Source of the DNA: Phenylobacterium sp.
GTDB taxonomy: Bacteria > Pseudomonadota > Alphaproteobacteria > Caulobacterales > Caulobacteraceae
Assembly (NCBI RefSeq): GCF_030697925.1
Contig: NZ_JAUYOJ010000226.1
Coordinates: 1-39,395 of the forward strand
Direction: 5' to 3'
DNA length: 39,395 nt
Part shown: positions 16,749-25,217 of the stretch, piece after piece
How the letters are laid out: every line of letters starts with the position of its first letter
Numbering within the stretch: position 1 is the first letter of the stretch
The notes under the pieces: generated by a model
Told to the model about the DNA's origin: nothing
Database searches by the model: none
What the model saw: the letters and a program-made list of their open reading frames with translations, nothing else
Translations under genes and position numbers: made by a program

Positions 16749-17105
16749 TTCCACTGCTCCCCAAGACAGCCACTCCCATCCGCAGCGCGTGTGCGATGAC
16801 GGGTTGCGTCTCGGCTTGACACCCCAATAGGGCGATTACAAGCACAACCTTGTTCGGCCTAGATGAGGGATCGATGTCCCGCGAGCCTGTGGCTGGAAGC
16901 TGTTCTCGCAACCATGGCCGGGGATGGCGGGGCTTGGGCTTGGCCCCTTGAAGCCGGCACGAACATCTTCGGGCTCCGACCCGAAAGGGTCGATCCTCCC
17001 CATATGCCGCTCGCTTGGCCGGCGCCGGGCCGCGGAGCTATCCGTCCGCTTGTCTTGCATTGAATGCAATTCACCCCCAGATTAGGGATGAATTAGGACG
17101 CCGCC
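16749..17105. other. Divergent intergenic region between the membrane-protein operon and the second toxin-antitoxin pair
   Basis: No gene here that I can support. A 66-codon plus-strand frame (16863-17063) exists but has no recognisable features. The interval must carry the promoters of both flanking transcripts. The one clear element is the palindrome at 17055-17069, listed separately. Confidence 0.4.
17055..17069. promoter_or_regulatory. Palindromic operator candidate for the DUF433 antitoxin operon
   Basis: A perfect inverted repeat TTGCATT-G-AATGCAA lies 36 bases before the antitoxin ATG at 17106. Antitoxins of this kind usually bind a palindrome in their own promoter. The repeat is seen; its use as an operator is inferred. 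Confidence 0.5.
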
Positions 17106-17822
17106 ATGACACAGTCATCCTTGAAGCTCACCACCAGCGAGGCTGGCTTTGTGCTCAACAAGTCCGCCACCAGCGTCAACAGGGCCATCGATCGCGGCGA
17201 AATCCAAGGCAGGCTGGCTGAGGTCGCCCAGGTCAAAGTCGCCCTTACAGGCGAGAAGAAGGTCCTCGCGAAGGTGGGGCGGAAGCTGAGGGCGAAAGGC
17301 CGGCCGACAGCAAGGCTGGCCCGTGTCGTCGGCGCGGCCGAGATGCGATATCTCATGTTGCTGGGCCTTGGCCACGCGGAGGACCTCACCCCTGGCGGTC
17401 GCAGGACCATCTATCGGGCGATCAAAGGCGCCGGCGCAGAACGCACGGTTCGATGGAAAGCCACCTATCTCCAACTTGACCCCATCGATGAGGCGCTGCA
17501 GGCGCGGCTCAAACGACTTGAAGAGCTCAAGGCGGCGGTGGACATCTCGTCCAACGGCGACCCCGTTCTTCGAGGGCCGAATATTTCGGTCTACCGCGTC
17601 GCCGCGCTCTCGAAGGGCGAGTCCATCGAAGAGGTCCTTCTGGACTATCCCGGAGTCACCCGCCACCAGGTGGCCATCGCGATCGACTACGCCACGGCCT
17701 ATCCAAAGCCCGGGCGGCCCTATCCGACCCGCAGCCTGAAACGGATGGCGGGTGATCTCGCCGATGCAGGAGTGTTCGACGTCGAGCCTGAGGAACCGGT
17801 CACGCCTGACGACTTCAGATGA
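17106..17822 (+). CDS. DUF433-type antitoxin (second module)
   Basis: A 238-aa protein with the same layout as the antitoxin at 7223-7825: an N-terminal HTH-like region (LTTSEAGFVLNKSATSVNRA), a basic middle part, and a C-terminal DUF433 segment with EEVLLDYPGVTRHQVAIAID and ATAYPKPGRPYP. The C-terminal pieces match the first module closely, the N-terminal half differs, so the two were not duplicated recently. The stop overlaps the toxin start (ATGA). A palindrome upstream suggests autoregulation. Because the toxin gene is frameshifted, this antitoxin may now be an orphan. Confidence 0.75.
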   Translation: MTQSSLKLTTSEAGFVLNKSATSVNRAIDRGEIQGRLAEVAQVKVALTGEKKVLAKVGRKLRAKGRPTARLARVVGAAEMRYLMLLGLGHAEDLTPGGRRTIYRAIKGAGAERTVRWKATYLQLDPIDEALQARLKRLEELKAAVDISSNGDPVLRGPNISVYRVAALSKGESIEEVLLDYPGVTRHQVAIAIDYATAYPKPGRPYPTRSLKRMAGDLADAGVFDVEPEEPVTPDDFR

Positions 17823-18255
17823 CCCTCTATCTGGTCGAGGAGAACGTCCTCAAGGAATTCGGGGCCAAGGGCCACGTGAAGGTGAAGGCCTGGCTCGCCA
17901 CGGTGGACGACCATGACCTGCGCTTGAGCGCCATGACCCTGTTTGAGAAGCGCCGCGGTTGGGCCCGCAAGCTCAAACCCACGAGACGGCCGAGCACGCT
18001 CAACAGCAACTCGCCAAACTCGACGCCTTCGAGAAGAGTTATGATGGCCGGATCATCCCTATCGATGGACCAGTGGCGGCGGAATGGGCGCGCCTTCTCG
18101 GCGCCAAGGACAAGAACCAGCGCGACATGGCCATCGCGGCGACAGCGCGGGTACATGGTCTGGTGATCGTCACGCGGAACGTGAAGGACTTCGAAGGCCG
18201 CGGCGTTCGCGTGCTCGACCCGTTTAAGTCCCCCCCAGAGATCCGAACGGTCTAG
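17819..18255 (+). pseudogene. PIN-domain toxin broken by a frameshift
   Basis: The first frame (from ATG 17819) gives MTLYLVEENVLKEFGAKGHV and reads well to WARKLK near 17976. A second frame then continues, HETAEHAQQQLAKLDAFEKS, and ends GVRVLDPF... at 18255, with NQRDMAIAATARVHGL and TRNVKDF as the late acidic motifs. Together they make one normal PIN domain of about 145 aa. Restoring one A in the AAACCC run at about 17974-17980 rejoins the frames (KLKTHETAEH), so a single-base deletion explains the break, either a real mutation or a base-call error. The first acidic position is Glu rather than Asp (VEENV), which could itself weaken metal binding. Confidence 0.75.
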
Positions 18256-18671
18256 GGCCACGCGCGGAGTGCTTCTGCCGTAGGCGCGCGCGAGGAAGAG
18301 GCGCCTCTCAGAAGGACAGGTAGTTCGCGCGGGACCCGGGCCAGCTGTCGGCCTCCAGGCGCCCCGCCATGTCCCGCGACGAAAGCCGGCGATTGGCGAC
18401 CTGCCGTCCTCCCACCTCATCCACTCCTCCCGGACGGTGTGAGTGTGGCGATCAGTCTGGCTAAGCGCATCGCGGTGATCTTCGCCACTCCGCGGCCTAT
18501 GGAAATCTCTTGCAGGACCATCGAGCAGATGCAGCTGGTCAACACGCTGTGCTGGGCACGAGACTACGCTCAAGGCAACTAGCGCCCAGCGCAGATGCCC
18601 TGAGCGCGGCGACCTGCAATCCTTCGGGGAGTTGGCGTGCCGCCCGCAATATCGGTGGGACTCCGGCTGGG
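18256..18671. other. Intergenic region with a possible gene remnant
   Basis: No full gene is supported in these 416 bases. On the minus strand an open stretch from about 18447 to a stop at 18308 ends in SRDMAGRLEADSWPGSRANY..., which looks like the C-terminal tail of a lost gene, but I cannot name it. The right end should hold the promoter of the PLD-family gene. Confidence 0.3.
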
Positions 18672-21107
18672 ATGGATGCGGAAGTTGCGCTCGAGGACGT
18701 TCACGCCGACGCGGGGGAGGGCGAGTTGGGGGAATTCTCACCGCTGGAGGTGGTGCGAGCCGGCGCTTGGAGCCGCACGGTCTTCACGACCTATGCGCTA
18801 AGCCTGGGTTTCTTCGAGGCGGTGGTCCTCGAGGCGCTTACACGTCAAAAGTCGACCTCGCCGCTGATCCTGGCCGATTTGGACGGTGTGCGGTCCACCC
18901 TGGCGGAACATGGGGCCCGTCGGGTTGGTCGGGACTACGACCTCGAACCGGTCCAGGTCGCGGGCGGCGTCTTCCACCCGAAGGTCTGCGCCCTGGAGGC
19001 CCTGGATGACGCCCATCTCATCGTGGGTTCCGGGAACCTCACCTTCGGCGGCTGGGGAGCAAACCTGGAGTGCATGGATCACCTGCATCCCAGCTTCGCC
19101 GGCGACGCCTTTGTGGACGCCGCCGACTTCTTCCGCGCCATCGCAACAGACCCTCGACTGACCCACGAGGCGGCCGGCCGCCTGGACGCCAGCGCGAGCG
19201 GCCTTGAAAGGGCCGGCGCGGCGGGCCGGCGCGACGGGAAAATTCGGCTGGTCAACAGCTTGGCGGGTGGAGTGGCCAACCAGATCGCCGCCCTGGCGCG
19301 GGAACTCGGCGGCGCCCAACGCATCACTGCTGCGTCGCCGTTTTGGGACGGCGGCGCGGGGCTGGCGGGCCTGTGCGAGGAGGTGGGCCTCGATCACGCC
19401 TATGTCCACGCTCATCCCGACGGCGTGGTTGAGGGCCGCTTCGGGGCGAACTGGCCGCGCAATCCATCGATCGGAGTTCGGCCCGTGACAATCGTCTGGT
19501 TGTGCGAAGCGGCCAGCAAGCGACGGTTACATGCGAAGCTCTTTGAGATCATCTGCGCGCGCGGGCGCGTGCTGGTCTCCGGTAGCGCAAACGCCACGAC
19601 AGCTGGTCTCGGCTCTGGACGGAATGTCGAGGCCTGCGTTGTCCGGGTGTCGCGCGAACCCCACATCGGATGGGCTCTCCAGCCGTCTGCCCCGCTTCCC
19701 CCTGCTATCGCCATGCCGTTGGACGTCGAGGAATCGGAGTCGATCCAAGGGGTGCTGCGCGCCGAACTGGCCGGCGACCAGGTGGCCGGACGCGTGCTCA
19801 CGGATTTTCCCGTCGGCGGGGCGACCGCTTGGCTGGTCGGCGGAGAAGGACGCCGTGAACTCGCCGAGACCGTCGTGGCGCCTGATGGCCGGTTCGCCTT
19901 CGGTAGTGAGACGCTGGAGATGGAGGCTTGGACCGCGGGACGGCTGATCTTGCGCCTGGAATGCGGCGACTGCTCAGCCGAGGGCTTCATCGCGTTCTCG
20001 GACCTCCAGGAGGTTCGACGCCGCGCTGGCCCCTTGGCCGCCAAGCTCCTGGCCGTGCTTGGGCGCACCGATACCCCTGCAGACGCCGCCGCGATGATGG
20101 CGTGGTTCCACGAGCATCCCGAGCACCTGACCCAGTCTGGCCGGGCCGGAGGCGGTTGGGGCGGCGAAGGCCGGACTGATGGCGTCACCAATGTGGTGGC
20201 CCTCCTGGCGCCGGCGCGGAACGCCTCGACATATGCGCCTGGCCCCTCCGTCCCAGTGGGCGCGGGTTGGAAGCGGTTCATGGACGCGATCTTCGCGGCT
20301 CTGTCTACGCCCCGGGCGCCGTTCGAACCGCGTGACGGGTCGGACTTCGACGACGACATGGGCGACGAGGGGATAGCGCGGCTCGACGCCAGGGCTCGCG
20401 CCGAGGCGGCGCGCAGGTCCGCAGCCATCGCCCGGACGCTTTCGCTCTTCGACGCGGTCTTCAACAAGATGATGGCGCGACCGGGCCCAGACCTGCATGT
20501 CGCCGGCGTGTTCGCGTTGACGCAGTACGTCTGCGATCGGGTGGGCTTGGACGAGGGGCGGACACGCGCCTGCCTCGAAGCACTGGTGGAGGCGTTCGTC
20601 CAAGATCCAGATCCAAGTGACCTCCAAGTCGCCTCCGCCGCCGTGATGTTGGCCGCCCTGGTCGAGCCAGCGGAGGTCCCAGCGGCGCGCCGGGCCCGTC
20701 GAAGGCTCCTCGCTCTGGGCTGGCCTATGTCTGGGCTGGCCCCGGACATTGATCTGGCGGCTGGCTTCCGGCGTCGGCTCCGGTCCCCGCCGGACGCCAT
20801 CGGCCTGTGGCGGAAAGTCACCTCCGTGACGACTCCTCAGGAAGAGGTGAAGGCCTATCGCACAGCTCTCGAAGCGGGCAGGCTTCCTGCGAACGTGCCG
20901 CTCCTTGAAGCCTCCGAGGTTTGGGACGATCTGGTGGGGGCGATCGGAACCGACCCCGCGCGTCGGAAGATACGATTCCTACCCAGGAACGGGCGAACCT
21001 GCCCGTGTCAGTCCAACCTCCTGCCATCCAGCGTCCTCTACGAACTGAAGCACTCCTGGGTGGCCAAGGCCCCTTGCGGCCACGTGCTGCTTTGTGAGGA
21101 GGCCTGA
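18672..21107 (+). CDS. Phospholipase D-superfamily protein with two HxK/GSxN half-sites
   Basis: An 811-aa protein. Two half-sites of a PLD fold are visible: H102-P-K104 followed by GSGN (119-122), and H287-A-K289 followed by GSAN (304-307). Two such half-sites in one chain form one active site with phosphohistidine chemistry; in defence genes the fold is mostly a nuclease. Residues beyond about 330 have no recognised domain, apart from a C-terminal cysteine cluster, TCPCQ then CGHVLLC, that could bind zinc. I start at ATG 18672; the frame is open to 18510 but the extra part looks non-coding. The next gene starts 1 base after its stop, so the two act as a unit. Nucleic-acid cleavage is inferred. 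Confidence 0.75.
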   Translation: MDAEVALEDVHADAGEGELGEFSPLEVVRAGAWSRTVFTTYALSLGFFEAVVLEALTRQKSTSPLILADLDGVRSTLAEHGARRVGRDYDLEPVQVAGGVFHPKVCALEALDDAHLIVGSGNLTFGGWGANLECMDHLHPSFAGDAFVDAADFFRAIATDPRLTHEAAGRLDASASGLERAGAAGRRDGKIRLVNSLAGGVANQIAALARELGGAQRITAASPFWDGGAGLAGLCEEVGLDHAYVHAHPDGVVEGRFGANWPRNPSIGVRPVTIVWLCEAASKRRLHAKLFEIICARGRVLVSGSANATTAGLGSGRNVEACVVRVSREPHIGWALQPSAPLPPAIAMPLDVEESESIQGVLRAELAGDQVAGRVLTDFPVGGATAWLVGGEGRRELAETVVAPDGRFAFGSETLEMEAWTAGRLILRLECGDCSAEGFIAFSDLQEVRRRAGPLAAKLLAVLGRTDTPADAAAMMAWFHEHPEHLTQSGRAGGGWGGEGRTDGVTNVVALLAPARNASTYAPGPSVPVGAGWKRFMDAIFAALSTPRAPFEPRDGSDFDDDMGDEGIARLDARARAEAARRSAAIARTLSLFDAVFNKMMARPGPDLHVAGVFALTQYVCDRVGLDEGRTRACLEALVEAFVQDPDPSDLQVASAAVMLAALVEPAEVPAARRARRRLLALGWPMSGLAPDIDLAAGFRRRLRSPPDAIGLWRKVTSVTTPQEEVKAYRTALEAGRLPANVPLLEASEVWDDLVGAIGTDPARRKIRFLPRNGRTCPCQSNLLPSSVLYELKHSWVAKAPCGHVLLCEEA

Positions 21108-21108
21108 C

Positions 21109-22632
21109 ATGGCTGCGCCCGGCCTTGATGTCCTAATCGGGCAGGCCGCAATGCGGGCGGAGCCCGCCGTGACCAGCGCGTCCCTGCCAAGGCCTGGTGG
21201 GGTCGATCCCCTGGGCCTTCGACAGATCAACTTCGACCTGATGGACCAGGTGTTCCCCGGAGTGAACAATATCGCCCGCCATATCCGGCCTTTCGTGGTC
21301 GTGGCCTGGGCGTGGCGTCGCGCCGCCCAGATCGCAGCGCGGGGCGGCGTGGTGGAAATCCGTGTCGAAGAGCTACGGGACTTCGTGGACCGGATCGAAG
21401 TCCTTTTCGTGTGGTCCCAGTTCCTAGTCGACCGGACCGTGGCCCTGCCCGGTAGCGACGTGTTGGCTCCCTACCTGACCTCACAGCTGTTTCCGTTCAG
21501 CGGACCTGTGTGGGCGCGGCAAAAGGAGACGCGAAGGCTTTCGACCGGGCTGAGCGCCCCTATCAATTATGGGCCGGCGCTCCGTTCCCTGGGCTGGTTG
21601 GAGGAAGTCCCAGACGCCAGCGGTGCGATGCGGGTGACCCAAGCGTCGACGGCGGCTATCGACGCCTTGGAGGCGCGACTGGCTCCATTCCTCGACCACC
21701 CCGCCTTCTCCATCCTGGGCGAGATGGAGGTGCGACGGGAGGACGCCCTGGCGTGGGCCGACGCTTGGGGGTTGACCACGCTCACGGCTGTTGAGCGCCA
21801 GACGATGGCCACCTTGCTGGCGGGATCGGTCGCCGATCCCAAGCGCGCTGCAGGGGTCTCCCTCGCGCTCGCGGCCATGTCGGAGGGCGCCGGGGACGAT
21901 GTGACGTTGGTGCGGCGATCAATGTGCGGGCCACCGTCGGATTTCCAGCCCCCGGAGGCGCTGGAAGGGGTCTCAGCAGCTTGGCGCCGCACTCAGGTGC
22001 GGCAGCTGTTCCGGCTGGCGCTGGAAGTGCTCTTCGCTTGGGCCTTGAGGCGCCTCGAAGACCGTCCGTTGCCGACAGGACGCCTGGTGGCGCGAATGCT
22101 GGATACTTCGGGTGGGGAAGACGCCGAGACCACCACGACCTGGCTCGCCGGAGCCGCGGGCGCCGGGCAGGCTGCCACCGACCTGATCGCGGAGATCGAA
22201 ACGGCTCTCACTAGCAGTGACTGGTCTGATGTTCCCAGCGCCGTCCGCCGCGCCCTGGCGCTATGCTTGTCGGAAGCGCCTCAGGCGCCAGAAGGCTTTG
22301 AGCGGTTGGAGCGGCTCCCGTTGGCCGTGGCGGCGCGGCAGGCGGAAGGACTACGCAGTCGCCCGCCGTCGGAGTTCCTGCGCCACGTCTTTGAGGTCTG
22401 GTTGTTCGGACAACATACGTTCTGGTCGGTTGGTCGGGGATTGTCCGACGCCCGCGCCGCTGGGCGCACGCTCCTGCGCCTTCGGGTGGTCCTGGAGGAG
22501 GGGGGATGGGCCTTGGCCCCGAATGCGCGCGCCAGCCGTCCCAATCCAACGCCAGACCGCCTAGCGACCATCCTGAGTCTGGCTCGCGAGGCTGGTCTCA
22601 TCACCCATCGAGTACCAGGCCAACTCGGGTAG
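21109..22632 (+). CDS. Unrecognised 507-aa partner of the PLD-family protein
   Basis: A soluble, largely helical 507-aa protein that I cannot place in a family. It begins MAAPGLDVLIGQAAMR; a stretch near residue 40, QVFPGVNNIARHIRPFVVVA, weakly recalls the N-terminal pattern of DUF6361 proteins, but this is a guess. No nucleotide-binding, membrane or metal motif is seen. The ATG at 21109 follows the PLD stop by one base and has GAGGAGG 7 bases upstream, so expression is coupled. It may be the sensor, regulator or structural partner of the PLD nuclease. Confidence 0.7.
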   Translation: MAAPGLDVLIGQAAMRAEPAVTSASLPRPGGVDPLGLRQINFDLMDQVFPGVNNIARHIRPFVVVAWAWRRAAQIAARGGVVEIRVEELRDFVDRIEVLFVWSQFLVDRTVALPGSDVLAPYLTSQLFPFSGPVWARQKETRRLSTGLSAPINYGPALRSLGWLEEVPDASGAMRVTQASTAAIDALEARLAPFLDHPAFSILGEMEVRREDALAWADAWGLTTLTAVERQTMATLLAGSVADPKRAAGVSLALAAMSEGAGDDVTLVRRSMCGPPSDFQPPEALEGVSAAWRRTQVRQLFRLALEVLFAWALRRLEDRPLPTGRLVARMLDTSGGEDAETTTTWLAGAAGAGQAATDLIAEIETALTSSDWSDVPSAVRRALALCLSEAPQAPEGFERLERLPLAVAARQAEGLRSRPPSEFLRHVFEVWLFGQHTFWSVGRGLSDARAAGRTLLRLRVVLEEGGWALAPNARASRPNPTPDRLATILSLAREAGLITHRVPGQLG

Positions 22633-22707
22633 GGCGCCAGTTGCACGCTTTGAGATCAGCCGGGGCCCGGCTTCGACAACCGCCACCTCCGAGACCATCC
22701 GCGCGGT

Positions 22708-22734
22708 GGGGATGGTTCGGGCGTCCCCATCCCC
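22708..22734. terminator. Strong hairpin between convergent genes
   Basis: A perfect 8-base inverted repeat (22708-22715 GGGGATGG, 22727-22734 CCATCCCC) with an 11-base loop lies between the 507-aa gene (plus) and the relaxase gene (minus). There is no T tract. It is a plausible two-way transcription barrier; the rest of 22633-22910 shows nothing else. Confidence 0.35.
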
Positions 22735-22910
22735 GGCGCCTCGACCGTGGGAGTGGCGCGTTGGTGTCGGTCATGAAGCATGGTGAGCGCCGAGTCCGGA
22801 GCCTCCCGGCCATAGCCGCGGGGTTCGAGTGGCGATCGCACGCTTGTGGCGAGCCCGCACATTGCGGCCAAGGATCGGCATGCGGACGATCTAGCCCCTT
22901 TGCGGCTCCA

Positions 22911-23921
22911 TCACCGGTCGTAGTCCATCTCCTGCTCACGCTCGCGCTGCTGACGCTCGCTGCGCATCTTGTCGAGCATCTGTTCGGCGAGGAGCTTGCG
23001 TCGTGAATGCGCCGCCGGCATCGCCTTCACGAAGGCCACGACCTTCCTGGCGAGCTCCCGGTCCTCCGGGTGGCCCGACGCCGCCAGTTCGTTGACGATC
23101 TGCACATAGGCCGCCTTGACGGTCGTGCTTTGCTTGGCCAGCTTTTCCTCCAGGGACCCGGGGGCTTGACGAATCCCCATGATCTCCCACGCCTCGCGTT
23201 CGAGGCCCTCCTCAACCCGGGACCTGGGCCCTTCGCCTCGCTCGTGCCGTTGCTTGATACGGAAGACCTCGGCGCGATCGGCCGACACCACGACGCCGCG
23301 GGCCTTGCGTCTCGTGGCCGAGGCCTCGATCCCCTCCTCGCGCAGCGCCGCGGCGAACCCATCGCGCCAACGGCCCAGCTCCCGACGGCGTGGCGTGAGA
23401 CGCTCGTCCTTCCAGCCCAAGGTGCGGACCGTCATGTGGATGTGAGGGTGGGCGCCGTCGTCGTGGCGGACGAAAAAGTAATCGAAGCGATCGTTGAAGG
23501 TGGTCTGGGCGAACGCCCGGGCCGCGTCCTCCACCCGTTCGGGGTCGGGGCCCGAGGGGATCGATAAGACAATGCCCCTGGCGATAGGGGCCAAGGGTGG
23601 CGCGCGACTATCGACCTTGGCCTGCCAGGCCCAGTCATCGGCGAGCTCGCGGATCTCCTCGCGGCCCTTCACCTTCTCTCCGCCTGGGCCCTCAAGAGCC
23701 AGCTCACCGCCCCGGCTGATATAGTCGAGATTGCGAACCAGGGCGGTGCGGCCCTTGAAGCCCGCCGTCACACGGACGACCACCTCGGGCGCATGCTCGA
23801 CGATCCTGGCCAGCCATTCGCGCGTGACCGCGCCGCCCATCAACGGCGGGTCGGTCCGCCAGCGGGTGCGTGCGCTCCGCCACTGGTCCTCGAAGCCCTT
23901 GGCCTGCCGAAAGTCGTTCAT
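22911..23921 (-). CDS. Relaxase/mobilisation nuclease
   Basis: A 336-aa relaxase of the MobP/VirD2-like type that would nick oriT and lead a strand into a recipient cell. The three-histidine metal site is plain in HDDGAHPHIHM (H158, H160, H162), and Y67 in RNLDYISRGG is the likely nucleophile. The helical, charged C-terminal tail ends REQEMDYDR. The protein is shorter than helicase- or primase-fused relaxases, as expected for a mobilisable (not self-transmissible) element. The start overlaps the stop of the RHH-type accessory gene (ATGA). No coupling protein or type IV secretion genes are in the window, so transfer would need a helper element. Confidence 0.88.
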   Translation of the reverse strand: MNDFRQAKGFEDQWRSARTRWRTDPPLMGGAVTREWLARIVEHAPEVVVRVTAGFKGRTALVRNLDYISRGGELALEGPGGEKVKGREEIRELADDWAWQAKVDSRAPPLAPIARGIVLSIPSGPDPERVEDAARAFAQTTFNDRFDYFFVRHDDGAHPHIHMTVRTLGWKDERLTPRRRELGRWRDGFAAALREEGIEASATRRKARGVVVSADRAEVFRIKQRHERGEGPRSRVEEGLEREAWEIMGIRQAPGSLEEKLAKQSTTVKAAYVQIVNELAASGHPEDRELARKVVAFVKAMPAAHSRRKLLAEQMLDKMRSERQQREREQEMDYDR

Positions 23922-24481
23922 GGTTCACCGCGCCAGTAGTTGAGATTGCCTTCGAGACCCGCGCGGATCGCGGCCCTGTGGCGCCCGAGCGCGGCATGGA
24001 GTTCCTCGATGCGCGCGATGAGCTTGCCGTCGCCGGGCGTCGCTGCGGCCGTCAGGTCGCGGCGCAGAGCGGCGAGCTCGGTTCGCATGGCCCGGGCCTC
24101 GGCATGGAGGCCAAGCAGGGAGAGCTCGTCCGCGCGCGTGAACAATAGATCGCCACGCAATCGATTGGCGATCAGCCCACGAATCCAGCGGACCCTCGGA
24201 ATGCCGAGCTTGGCGGCCTCCCGGTCGATCATGTCGACCTGCCACTCCGGCAGGTCGATGTGCAGGAGCCGGTGGCCCGCCTCGACCCGGTGGTCGTAGC
24301 GGCTCTTGCCGCCCGTCTTGGAGCTGTCGCGCTTCGGCGGTGGCGGTGGCGGTGGCGGTGGCGGTGGCGGTGGCTCGGCCGCGGTTGGGACAGCACCGGG
24401 AACGGGGGCCGGTGCGCTGACGCCACGCGAGACGTCGCGACGGGGGACGAGGGCGCTGAAGGTCCTGCCTAGTAGCTTCAC
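23918..24481 (-). CDS. MobC-like relaxosome accessory protein (ribbon-helix-helix)
   Basis: A 187-aa protein upstream of, and overlapping, the relaxase gene. Residues near 72-110 read LLHIDLPEWQVDMIDREAA then GIPRVRWIRGLIANRL, the beta-strand and two helices of a ribbon-helix-helix DNA-binding fold, as in MobC and plasmid accessory proteins. The N-terminal part holds about 13 consecutive prolines, encoded by a hexanucleotide tandem repeat at 24335-24374, as a stiff linker. I choose GTG 24481 because GGAGG lies 5 bases upstream; GTG 24487 is the alternative. It should bind oriT, probably in the 187-base gap to its right. Confidence 0.7.
   Translation of the reverse strand: MKLLGRTFSALVPRRDVSRGVSAPAPVPGAVPTAAEPPPPPPPPPPPPPKRDSSKTGGKSRYDHRVEAGHRLLHIDLPEWQVDMIDREAAKLGIPRVRWIRGLIANRLRGDLLFTRADELSLLGLHAEARAMRTELAALRRDLTAAATPGDGKLIARIEELHAALGRHRAAIRAGLEGNLNYWRGEP
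24335..24374. repeat. GGTGGC hexanucleotide tandem repeat
   Basis: About six uninterrupted copies of a GGTGGC unit encode the polyproline linker of the MobC-like protein on the minus strand. Slippage would change linker length by two prolines per unit without breaking the frame. Confidence 0.85.
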
Positions 24482-24640
24482 GGGCACCTCCCGAGGGGCG
24501 AGACCTTGGTGATCTTCGGACGTCGCGCGCTGGGTAGCGTCGCGGCCGAGTGGGCGCTACGCGAGGGCGCGGGCGGCGGTCGATTCATGCCAAGGTTGCA
24601 TCGAGATTCGCACCGCTGCGGGGGTCTGGCAATATCGTAG

Positions 24641-24656
24641 AATTACTGCAGTAATT
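24641..24656. promoter_or_regulatory. Perfect 16-base palindrome upstream of the mobilisation genes
   Basis: AATTACTGCAGTAATT is a perfect palindrome in the gap between the XRE regulator stop (24675) and the MobC-like start, in a locally AT-rich patch. It could be an operator for the adjacent regulator, or part of oriT, which usually lies upstream of mobC. No nick-site consensus was recognised, so oriT is only suggested. Confidence 0.5.
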
Positions 24657-24666
24657 TCGGCCAAGC

Positions 24667-25148
24667 TGCGCCGACTAGCGCCAGGTTGGGAGGGCGACGA
24701 CCTTGGCGGTGTTGTCCAGGGGTTCGCGATCCGTGACGCCACGGGTGAGTTCGATCAGCGGGCGACGAAGGCGGCGGGGCAAAGCAAGGAAGGCCTCGAG
24801 CATCTCCGGACCGCCAGGCGTCGCCATCAGGGTCTCGAACCGCACCCGGTCGGTGCTGCGTGGGCAGCAGGCGGAGGCTCCCGGGAGGTCTTCGTAGAAA
24901 TCGGAGATCGGGACCCGCAGGGCCGCGGCGATCTCGTAGAGGGTCGAGGCGCTGATGCGGTTGGCGCCGGTCTCGTACTTCTGGACCTGCTGGTAGCTGA
25001 CGCCGAGAGCCGCAGCGAGCGCCTCCATGCTCAATCGGGCTTCACGGCGTTTGGCGCGCAGGCGCCTTGCAAGGTCTGCGTCGATGGCGCGACCGCCTCG
25101 ACGCCTCGATCGCTCTGACACCACGTCTAACCTCCAACTTCGGAACCG
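24667..25148. repeat. Direct repeat, copy 1 (carries XRE regulator gene)
   Basis: About 480 bases, from GCGCCGACTAGCGCC to the ribosome-binding region of the regulator (CTCCAACTTCGGAACC), recur at 30263-30748 in the same orientation with few differences and one small in-frame indel. The two copies enclose the small XRE and Avs-like genes. Confidence 0.9.
24675..25124 (-). CDS. XRE-family transcriptional regulator, copy 1
   Basis: A 149-aa Cro/CI-type regulator. The helix-turn-helix is at about residues 25-60 (RLSMEALAAALGVSYQQVQK, then YETGANRISASTLYEIAA). The C-terminal part (RVRFETLMATPGGPEMLEAF, then LPRRLRRPLIELTRGV) is probably a dimerisation or ligand region. The start is GTG 25124, with GGAGG 6 bases upstream, matching the ATG at the same place in copy 2; the frame upstream to 25337 is not conserved. 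It is divergent from the small XRE gene at 25318 and heads towards the mobilisation genes. It differs from copy 2 at only about six residues by eye. Confidence 0.85.
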   Translation of the reverse strand: MVSERSRRRGGRAIDADLARRLRAKRREARLSMEALAAALGVSYQQVQKYETGANRISASTLYEIAAALRVPISDFYEDLPGASACCPRSTDRVRFETLMATPGGPEMLEAFLALPRRLRRPLIELTRGVTDREPLDNTAKVVALPTWR

Positions 25149-25217
25149 CCGGCAGCAGCAGCTCCGCTTGATTTGAGAGTGCCGCCGGCAGTGGCGTCGG
25201 CATGAGTTGCGTACGAA

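Noticed and set aside
19412..20821. 469-codon minus-strand frame opposite the PLD-family gene
   Set aside because: Ser/Arg/Pro/Ala-rich shadow of a gene with clear PLD motifs.
24335..24374. Tandem GGTGGC units as an iteron replication origin
   Set aside because: The repeat is inside a coding frame as a proline linker, and no replication initiator gene is present.
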